Source: Magnaporthiopsis rhizophila (taxonomy: Eukaryota; Ascomycota; Sordariomycetes; Magnaporthales; Magnaporthaceae). From it: a stretch of 64,000 nucleotides of DNA. The translations under genes were made by a program, and so were the position numbers. A model generated the notes under the pieces. It did no database searches, was not told the DNA's origin, and saw only the letters and a program-made list of their open reading frames with translations. Below are positions 25,666 to 34,875 of this stretch, in pieces (the stretch's first letter is position 1; the number at the start of each line of letters is the position of its first letter). The DNA lies in contig PYSS01000023.1 of the NCBI GenBank assembly GCA_003049465.1, positions 124,001 through 188,000 of the forward strand, read 5' to 3'.

Positions 25666-27060
25666 CGCGGCCGGATCGTCCAGCCACGGCAAGCGACGAG
25701 CTGCAGTGCGGCTGCCAGGAGTGCCACGGGCACACGCGTGCCCGTGGCGTCCGTGTGCCGGCCACGGCGCACGACATTGATCGACCGATTCCAGACACGT
25801 CTCAGTCCCAATCGTCATCGCCATCGTCGTTCCCCAGCCGGGAGCCCCTGAGGCCCTACCGCTGTCGACCAGCCTTTCCTCCTCGGCGTCCTCGGCGTGT
25901 TTCCTCCGCTGCAACGGCCGCATATCCATATCGGGCACGGTGCCAACCTCGACGAAAATCTTACACAGGTCCAGCATGTCCATGCGCACGCCGCCAACCG
26001 TCATGAGGGTGGCGATCTGCTTGACGATGTTGCCGTTGCAGTACACGAGGACAGCTGGGCAGTTGCGATCCGGGTGGCGCGCATCTTGTAAAACTTGACC
26101 TCAAGGAGGAGTTCGGGGCTCGAGTAGGGAGGTTCGGCACCATGTATTTCCAACCTATTTGCAAAGAGACGGTAGTTAGCAAAGAGAAGCGGCTGGCAAG
26201 AGCCTCCGTAGGCAGGTGTATACGCGCGTTGCACCATACGTTTTCTAAACCAAAGAACTTGTCACTCCATCCTCGTGGAGTCACCGCGATTTAACGATTG
26301 CACTGGGCCGCCCCCAGGGGCCGTGTTGCTAAGTGTTGCGACCGCCTTGATGTCTGCCAGATCATCGATTCTTTGGCCGGCCGCTCTGGCGCCTCCAACT
26401 ACGCCCGCCTGCGAGACATCAAGCGCAAGTACTACATAAAGGTGTTGGCAGCGACGGCCGGAAGGTCGACACATTCCACCTGCGGGCGGCGGCAATGCTA
26501 ATGCGTTTAATAACGCCCTTTAAAAGGTACTTGCTGGATTAAAAATAAAATCTGCCCTTGCCACTTGCAGCCAGGAGCCCTATGTCTTAACGCGCCAACC
26601 ATACTTTCTTTACCTTTCGAAATTTTATACTTCTATCCTCTCGGCGGCGTCGGCCTGGATCCCTTGGACCCCGGTTTCCCCAAGGTCGGCTACGACCCCG
26701 CATGTACGGGAAGTGGCGCTTTAAACGGGCAAGCATCTATCCGTGGACGATGAGGCGCAAATATGACGCGGGAATCCCATTCGCCAACCCCATAGGTAGC
26801 CAGCTGCGCCGTGGGACGCCGCGTTCGCGTTCGCGGACGCCGGCCGCCCGGGCCACTCATCCACCGGGCGCCACGCCGTTTGTCGCCGGGAAGTTGGCCG
26901 TAGCGATAAAGAGGAACTGGCGCCTCCCATAAGCTACCTAGTTGCAGCCTGTGCTGCATGCACGTGATCATGGACGACGACGCGCTGGGGCCGACGCCGC
27001 CCAAGAGGAGCATCCCGTCTTCGGGCACCACTGCGCAAACTCTCGAAGTCAGTGCTGCTA
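25666..27060. pseudogene. Broken coding-like relics of unknown origin
   Basis: Several short stretches look like decayed protein-coding DNA but do not join into a gene. On the minus strand, about 26130-25870 reads as LLLEVKFYKMRATRIATAQ, then after a frameshift NGNIVKQIATLMTVGGVRMD and LCKIFVEVGTVPDMDMRPL. On the plus strand, about 26340-26480 reads as DVCQIIDSLAGRSGASNYA then RLRDIKRKYYIKVLAATAGR. These have balanced, helix-like composition unlike the surrounding noise frames, but I do not recognise the families. Frameshifts and stops interrupt all of them. They lie beside the NagB relic and may be pieces of one lost locus or of several. Confidence 0.35.
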
Positions 27061-27581
27061 ACCAAATGTGATTAGCCATCACGGTTCGGGGCTTTGAACC
27101 TGCAGACAAGAAGCAGGTTCCGGCCATCAACACCAATCCGAGCTGCCCATTTTCTGCGCCCCGCCCCCCGTTTTGCCAACACGGCATAGCATGCAACGAC
27201 CCGGACTGGGGGCCTTCAAGGCAGCCAGCCTGTCCAGCCTTTGGGCTAATAGGGCTGTCTCGCCTCATGTTTCCTCCACGGACGCGGGAGGCCCTCCATT
27301 CGATCTGGGCGGGAGGCCCCCCGTTCGGACTTGCGCCCGACGGTGCATCACGCCCGCGCAATTGGTCAAAGTTTGCAAAACTCTTCTTCCTTCTGCCTCT
27401 TCTACCTCTCCTCTCCATTCAGGGCTGCCATTTATAAACCAGACAAACCCAGCTGCTCTCCATGTCTCATTTCTTGCGTTTCCTTCTCTTTCAACACTCC
27501 ATCTCACTCACTCTTTGACATTGAGCTGCAGTCCTGGTCATCTTCTTCTTCAACCAAAACTCCATACAGCCCACCACAACC
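27061..27581 (+). promoter_or_regulatory. Promoter region of the dynamin gene
   Basis: A TATA-like TTTATAAA sits at 27431-27438, about 145 bases before the ATG, followed by CT-rich leader sequence (TTCCTTCTCTTTC, TCATCTTCTTCTTC) and the context CACAACCATGG. This is a conventional fungal core promoter layout, inferred from sequence only. Confidence 0.45.
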
Positions 27582-30062
27582 ATGGGGGACACCCCTGGGA
27601 CCGAGCTCCGGTCCAAGGAGCACCGAGTGCTGTTCGATATTATCGACAGGCTCCGTTCCCACGGCATCGGCGAGGTTATCGACCTGCCCGAAATCATTGT
27701 TTGTGGCGACCAGTCCGCAGGCAAAAGCTCTGTTCTCGAAGCCATTTCTGGTCATCCTTTCCCGACCAAGGACGGCGTTTGCACCCGCTTCGTAACAGAG
27801 CTGGCCTTGCGGCGCGAACCGACGCCCAAATTCAAGGTCTCCATCCACCCCGGGCCCGAAAGGACGCCGCAGGACGCTGAACGGCTACGCAGGTTCGCCG
27901 ACTCTATCGCGAACGAACCGCTCAACGTCGTCATCGAGTCCGCCAAAGCGGCCATGGGGCTTTCGGATTCCAAGCGGTTTAGCAACGATGTATTGCGTGT
28001 CGAAATTAGCGGCCCGGACCAGGCCCATGTAACCATGGTCGACCTGCCAGGCATTTTCCGGGCTGGCAGTTCCGAGCAGTCGGTTAAAGACGTCAAAACG
28101 GTCAACGCTATGGTGCGGAAGGCTATGTCGCGGCCTCGCAGCATTATCCTGGCCGTTGTGTCAGCAAGCAACGAGTTCAACAACCAGGAGGTGACGGAAC
28201 TGGCACGCAAGTTCGACCCGACCCGGTCCCGTACGCTCGGCCTGATCACCAAACCCGACAAACTTGACGAGGGGTCCGAGTCCGAAAGGAACTACGTCCG
28301 CCTGGCCCGCAACCAGGACGTGGTTTTGGAGCTCGGCTGGCACGTTTTGCGCAACCGGGGCAACGAGAAGAACGAAGACGTCGACCTCACGCGCGATGAG
28401 GTCGAGTCCAAGTTTTTCGCCAAAGGCGCTTGGTTTTCTGTTGATTCCTCGCACCTTGGCGTCTGCCCTCTCCGTAAGCGGCTCAGCGTCGTTCTTGGGA
28501 AACAGATCCTGAAGCATCTCCCGAACCTCCATCAGGAGGTCGCCGACCGCATACGCGTGTGCGAGGATATCCTCACCCGATTGGGAGATCCCCGCGAAAG
28601 CCCGGAGGCTCAACGCAAGTACCTGCTGGGCGTGAGCCGGCGCTTTTCGTCGCTAATGACCGCCGCGATCGAGGGCACCTACGACAACGCTTTTTTTGGA
28701 AGTGCAAAAACGGATGAGGGCTGCCAGAGGCGCATCCGGGCCATCGTCCAGAATGCCCTCTGCGATTTTTCGCAAAGAATGAACGACGAGGGGAAGCTGC
28801 AGAGAATCGTGGACGACTACAACCCACCCGAGCCGGCACCGTCAGGGAACAATCCGCTTTCGGAAACAATCTCCCGATCCGAATACATCAAGGGAGTGAC
28901 CGAGCTCATGGCGAAAAGCAAGGGCCGCGAGCTGCTGGGAACCTTCAACCCGCTCATCATTCGCGAGCTGTTCTTGGAACAATGCCGCCCCTGGCGGAAC
29001 ATCGCATTACAGACCATGGAGTCCATCATCGACGCAGCCACCCACACCGCGCTTGCGATTCTCCGCCACGTCGCCCTGGCCGGCACGCTGGGCGGCATCA
29101 CCGCTATCGTCACAGAGGCCATCGCGAAGCGCAAGGTGCAGCTGGGGAAAAAAGTCGACGAGCTTTTGGCGCCACGCTACGAGGGTCACCCGATCACTTA
29201 CAACCACTACCTGACAGATATGGTGCGGAAGGGCCAAAATGGTCGGCGCGCCCGCGCCATGGAAACCCTGATATCATCAGCTTTCAGCTGTTCCTCATAT
29301 GCTCAGACTCTCAACAGCGCCAGGGCATCAGGCTCTTACAATTGTGGTGGGTCTATCCCGGTTTCTGAGGTTATGCGTCTCTGCTCAAAGTTCGAGAGCT
29401 TCGAGCCGAATATGGAGGAGCACGGAAGCGGCTTGGTTGTGGACTATGCCGAGGCATACTACAGGGTAAGTACTTTGCCGACCCCCATCCCATCGCCACA
29501 GCTCACTTACTTTGCCCGCGATCCGCAGGTGGCGCTCAAACGGTTCATCGACGAGATTGGCGATCTTGCCGTCGAGCGCGAGCTGATCCGCCACCTCCCG
29601 GACCTTTTCACCCCGGAGATGGTTTTCGACCTGACACAAGAGGAAGCCGCTATCCTAGCCTCGGAGGATGAGGCCTCGATTGCCGAGCGTGTTCGGAACA
29701 TGGACCTGCTTGCCGGCCTTCGCGCAAGCATGGAGGACTTGAAGCGGCTGGACCTGGCCCGAGCCGAGATGGAGAGTTCCGAACTCCCCGGCTATCAAAG
29801 TACGTCGTCCTGTTCCTGATGCCCTCTGACCCTGGTCCCTCTTTTCACTTTTAGACATCACGTATTAGTTTGTTTTTAACCGGATTTCTTTTGATCTGGG
29901 TCAGGTTCATCAGTGTCCAATTACAGCCCACCGTCCACTCCGCGGGACCCTCCCGGGGAGCCTACGGAGGACCCGTGGGAGCGATTGAGATGCGATGCTG
30001 TTGCGGCGGTCCGATCAGGCAAAAGCAAGAAGAAGGGGAGGGCTGTCGTCCCCGAGGTTTAA
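27582..30062 (+). CDS. Dynamin-family large GTPase (Mx/Vps1-like)
   Basis: Three exons: 27582-29465, 29529-29799 and 29905-30062 (introns of 63 and 105 nt), predicted 770 aa. The G domain shows G1 GDQSAGKSS (42-50), switch-type TRFVTELALRR, G3 DLPG (155-158) and G4 TKPD (224-227). A dynamin middle domain follows. A GED near the C-terminus (about 625-720) starts at AYYR and continues VALKRFIDEIGDLAVERELI across intron 1. No PH or Pro-rich domain and no membrane segment are seen, as in Mx/Vps1-type proteins. Dynamins hydrolyse GTP to remodel or cut membranes; filamentous fungi often carry extra Mx-like copies of unknown role, and this one sits at the edge of the gene-poor tract. The 63-nt intron is in-frame and stop-free, so its removal rests on alignment with the family. 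The last exon adds a basic tail; without intron 2 the protein would end at 29819. Confidence 0.85.
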
Positions 30063-32727
30063 AAACGAGCCGCTTGGGCGGGGGCGAGGGCGTGGGGCTC
30101 GCGATTGTTGAGAGGAGCCGGCGCGAGCTTGGGTGGCTTGCAGGGTTAGGTTCTGGTAGTAGAGGTAGTAATTGTGATTGCTTGCTTCAGGACATGCCTA
30201 AAAAGCTAATTTAGGATGACGGATCCCGAATGCCTTGGTCAAATTTTACCTATAAGGAGGAGATTTCTTTTTCTTTTTGTTTTTATACCCCGTAGCGCTG
30301 CCCCCTGTAATAACCTCTAGTTCTTACTCATCCGTGGGAGCCAAGAGCATTGGAACCATGGTGAGGGGTCGGACTGGCAGCTCCTCCCGCGCCAACTACT
30401 GCCTTCTGAGTCTCGGATAGATTGATGTCAGTCAGTGACATGGAGGTTGGTGACTCACGTAGCCAGACGGAAGTCGTATCCGGTTGACATGAAACAAAGC
30501 CATTTTTACTTTTCCCGACTTTATGTAATCCTTTTTCTCATTCCTTATCCTTTTTTTCTTGTTTTTCGGATCCTCTTTTAGAGCTCCGGCCCTGCTAGGA
30601 TCTGGGAGCGGATCCTTTTTCCCAACTTTGGCTGTGGGCGGTGGATCCAAGGGAATGCTACCAAAGTTTCTAGAAGCGTCAAGAGCCTTTGCTGTAATCT
30701 TTGATGTTTTTCTCGATTTGGGAACCTGTCAGAGAATGGGAAAGTTTCTTTTTTTCGTGGAGATGAGATGATGGCAATTTGACGGGATAAATACCTTGAT
30801 GGACCGGCAGGTGGCCATGCCCCTAACAAAGACCAGCCCAAGGATGCAGTCCTATTGCGTTGCATTGCTATCTGGTATTTTTCATTGCTGCGCCTTGTGC
30901 GGTTGAGGCTAGTATGTCGCCTCGTTAATTTCGGCCGTGCCGTACCCAAAGGGGAACATTCAGGCACGACACGGAGCACAGAAAAATAGGACACACACCG
31001 CACCACAATGTTCCAGAACAGACCATGACCCAGACCCAGCGGGCGGGCTCTTCCTGCCGTCGTGGCCAGACGGGGAGCTCCCCACTGGGCTGGCTGGCCC
31101 TCACGGATGGAAGGGCAAGAGGGGCCGTGGGCGGGCTCGGGGCCAGTAGGAACGGAGCCCGGGCGGGGGGCGAGAGCGGCGGTCAAAGGGGGCCGGGCAG
31201 CAAGGACGCCCGTGGGGAAAAGGGGTCCCTCTGTGGTTCGGGTCGAGCGAGGTGCTTGAGTCGTTGGGCGAGGTCTCCACATCGTGGGACTTTCCAGAGA
31301 GGGAAATTCACACAAAGAAAACAAAAGATATTTATTTTTTTTTCTAGAAAAAGAAAATGGAGATAAAATAACAAACAATTATCGAAAAATAAATAAATTA
31401 AAATCATCGTCAACCCCCGAGAAAGTGGATAGAGGGGTGTGAAAACGCGATGGAGTCGTTGGCCAGCTGTTTGAACCACCCAGCCCCTGGTCTGTCTCCA
31501 TCGGGCATGAAGTTATGCTGGCTGCATAGTGTGCGTACATGTATACACACACGTAAAACCGGTTGCACAAGCGACGCGCCAGCCGGGCGGAGAGACAGCA
31601 CCGATAGGTTATGCCGTGCCTTGGATGGCAAGGAAGACGCAAGCCAGCCGTTGCGATCGGCTGGGAACAAGGCTCAGTAAGCAAAAGCGGAATGACGTGG
31701 TCAGGCTCGAGTTTTTCATGCAGAGTGAGGTTGGCAATGGGCCATGGACGACGTTTTGTTGGGCACTGGCAAGGAGATTGTCGAGAGAACATGCTCGGCC
31801 TCTTGTTCAGGTGTCTGCGAGCCAGCAAGGCAGATATGGATGGGTACTTGCTTGCAACTAATTGCTGGCGTCAATCGGCTCTGGCGAACCACCGCTGCTA
31901 GATGCGTCGTAGATTTTTTTTCCCCTTCACTTTTAGAAAGTAAAAGAATTTAAAAAAAAAAAAAAAAAAAAAAAAGATTGAAAAGCAAAAAGCTTACTCG
32001 ACTGCCCTTCCAGGGGGAGTCGAGGTACGAAAACCCCACTTTTTTTTGGAGGTTTTACTTCGGTAGCTCTAAAGTCGAATCACCGCCAACGGACGGATTC
32101 GAATCAGCGAGCTTGGGGTTTTCTTGGCCCTCACCCGTGGAAGAAGGTTGTGGCATTTTTTAACACCACGGTTGTACCCGTTCGACCACCCGGTTTGCTG
32201 CTGTGAGCTGTTGGAAATATGCCTTGGATTTGGGCATAAAAGGCAACGGACGGGCCTGTTCTCAAATCCGAGACGTCATGGCTCTCCCGCAGCTGGACGT
32301 CACCATTTCGGGCTTCCTGAAATGTAAACGGCAAAACGAGCATGTTTGCTCCAAGGCAACTGAGCATAGCAGGGTACGCATGTCGTAGTACGTCCAAAGG
32401 TATGTAGTATTGTTAAGCCGCCGACATGGCCGACATGGCCAACATGGCTCTGGTCCTGTCTGACGTGCTGCTGCCAGCACATCCACAAAATAGCTGACCT
32501 GCCCTCCCTACTTTCTATCTTTTGTCTAGCATAAGCCTCTACAAAGCACCGAAATAATCGAAATAGACCCAACCAAAAATCATCTCCACCATAACCCATA
32601 AACGCCAATGCTAATATGCCATGCCGAGTTCGAAAACTCAGCAATTCCGACTTCCTTCCCGCCTGAACCCAACACCCACCCTTCCCATCGTAAGCATTTG
32701 TTCATTTTTCATTCCTTCTCTGCACCC
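30063..32727. other. Intergenic region between dynamin gene and hem2
   Basis: About 2.7 kb without a supportable gene. A 266-codon minus-strand frame (30578-31378) has Pro/Arg-rich random composition and no domain. The region includes A25 (31951-31975), a GACATGGCC-type short tandem array (about 32423-32448) and a tRNA-like pair of A-box and B-box matches on the minus strand (32177-32188 and 32095-32105). The 3' UTRs of the dynamin gene and of hem2 (minus strand) lie at its two ends. Confidence 0.5.
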
Positions 32728-33956
32728 TCAGCTCTCGAGCCAGTCAAGGAAGTCGGGCGTAAAGTAGCTGACGACAATGGTTGCTCCGGCCCTCAGGATG
32801 CCCTCGGTGGACTCAAAGGCCATGGTCTTGAGGTCAAAGACGCCGGCCTTGGCGGCGGCGTGGATCATGGCGTACTCGCCGCTGACCTGGTAGGCGGCCA
32901 CGGGCAGGTCCCTGCCGAGCTCCTTGGCGTCGCTAATGATGTCGAGGTACTGGCTTGCGGGCTTAACCATGATGACGTCGGCGCCCTCGTTGATGTCGCG
33001 CACGATGGCGCGGCGGGCCAGGCCCCTGCCGCCGTGGGGCAGCTGGTAGCACTTGCGGTCGCCAAACGACGGGGCCGAGCCGGCGGCGTCGCGGAAGGGG
33101 CCGTACAGGCAGCCCGAGAACTTTGCGGCGTACGACATGAGCAGCGTGCGGTGGGCGATGCCGTCCTCGATCAGCTTGAGCTTGATGGCCCGGATGCGGC
33201 CGTCGTTCATGTCCGAGGGCGCGACGCAGTGGGCGCCGGCGCGCGCGTAGGCCACGGCCACGTCCGAGATGCGGTCGACCGAGAGCGTGTTGTTGAGCGA
33301 GCCGTCGTCGCGCAGGATGCCGCAGTGGCCGTGCGACGTGTACTCGCACAGGCACACGTCGGCCGTGACGAAGAGCTGCGGGAACCGCTGGCGGATGGCG
33401 CGGATGCTGCGGATCACGGGGCCCTCCGGGTCGTCGGCCGACGTGCCCAGCGCGTCCTTGCTGCCGGGCCGCATGGGCACGCCGAACAGGATGACGGACC
33501 GGAGGCCCTTGTGCACCAGCGGCTCGAGGAAGGCCATGGTCTTGTTGATGCCGCGCCGGTACTGGTCCGGGAGCGACGGGATCAGGACCTCCTCGTCGTC
33601 GATGTCGGAGATGAAAAGGGGGTAGATGAGCATGGACTGCGCCGGCGCATGTCACAGTCAGCCGTCTGCAGGAGATTTGGCGGGAGAGGAGGGCAGAGAA
33701 TAGGGAGACTCACCTTGGTCAGCTGCCTTTCGGCCTGCCACGACCGGGCGAGCGGGTGACTGTAGCCGCCATGGAGCTGGCTGGAGATGTCGCCGGCGAT
33801 GCTGACGCTGGTGGCGGCGGTGCTCGTGTACGACATAGCGCGCGAGATGTGCGAGGTGCGCGACGCGCCGTCGTCGATGGTCGAGGCAGCGGCCGAGACG
33901 CCGCCTCCACCGCCGCGACGGAGCGACAGATCTTGCACGAGGCTCGAGAACGACAT
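32728..33956 (-). CDS. hem2: Delta-aminolevulinic acid dehydratase (porphobilinogen synthase)
   Basis: Two exons on the minus strand, 33956-33714 and 33636-32728, with a 77-nt intron (GTGAGT...GCGCAG), giving 383 aa. Hem2 condenses two 5-aminolevulinate molecules to porphobilinogen, the second step of haem synthesis, in the cytosol as a homo-octamer. Visible hallmarks are the zinc cysteines in DVCLCEYTSHGHC (C176, C178, C186), the first active lysine in YAAKFSGCLYGPF (K253) and the Schiff-base lysine in ADVIMVKPAS (K306). The N-terminal 80 residues are variable and Ser/Gly rich. Start chosen at MSFSSLVQDLSL; an in-frame ATG at 34076 would add 40 Pro/Ser-rich residues and is less likely. The long antisense frame over exon 2 is a GC shadow. 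Confidence 0.95.
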
Positions 33957-34875
33957 TGTCGAGGACGCGGGGATGGTGGAGCCTCGAGGTGGTCTGGGCT
34001 TGCGATGCGACTCGACGGGGGGGTGTTGGCGGGAGATGGAGGATGGAGGCGGTTGGAGGGGCGACGACGAGGACAACGATCAGGAGTGAAGACAGCAAGC
34101 TTGTTGGGATGGCTTTTCATCAATGGGAAAGCCTTTTAAGAAAGTGCAGCCAAAATGAAAGGGGCAGGCGGGAAGGAGCGCACATCAAAGTTCATGTGGC
34201 AAGGTTTCGGTCAGTCTCCAGTCGCTGGTGGGGCGGGTCGGGGTCAGAGGGGAAACCGATTGACCGCTGCGGGCGACGAATGCAAGCCGGGGTCTTCTGA
34301 AGCCGATTTTGTTTCTGTTGCTGTCCGCCCTCCTGAAAATTTGAATTCGACGGGTGAGATACGGCTCGACACATATGAGAGATACAAGCCGTCTACTGTA
34401 AGATATTAAATCATTTTTGCTGAGTCCTCCAGGCCGCTCTTGCCGGAGCAAGCTGAACAAGTTCAAGAAAAAAAAAAAAACTTCTCCTGTCAGCGCTTTC
34501 AGCCGAGGTATGTGCCGTCGGGCGGGCCGTGCTGGGGGTTAGGGCCTCCCCGGGATGCCGCATTGTCCAATCGGAGCCGCAGCGTTTCGAATGCAGCAAA
34601 AGAACTCCGACTCCGAGCAACGAATGCCCTAAGCGACCGGGAAAAAGGACAAAAATGACAATGCCGAACGGTAATCTCTCGGAAGCCCAGGTACCGCTGC
34701 TTGCAAGATCATCTGCTCAAAATATCTTGGCTCGATTCGGTATGTGAATCAAAGGGGAACAAAAAATAGATGTCATTTGCATCGGTTTTTATTTTACATA
34801 GGTGTATGCATGCGTATGTACGCACCAGACGGGCGGACAGATATTTAGTCGGACGCTTAGTTCTCCTACCAAGCA
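33957..34875 (-). promoter_or_regulatory. hem2 upstream region / 3' flank of PPR gene
   Basis: About 0.9 kb between the hem2 start and the 3' end of the next minus-strand gene. It must contain the hem2 promoter and leader and the PPR gene 3' UTR. No additional gene and no clear regulatory motif were recognised. Confidence 0.5.

Noticed and set aside
30578..31378. 266-codon minus-strand frame between dynamin gene and hem2
   Set aside because: Random Pro/Arg/Thr-rich composition, no recognisable motif, no supporting introns.
32608..33759. 383-codon frame antisense to hem2
   Set aside because: Shadow of hem2 exon 2; composition dominated by V, A, G, D, R and no motif.
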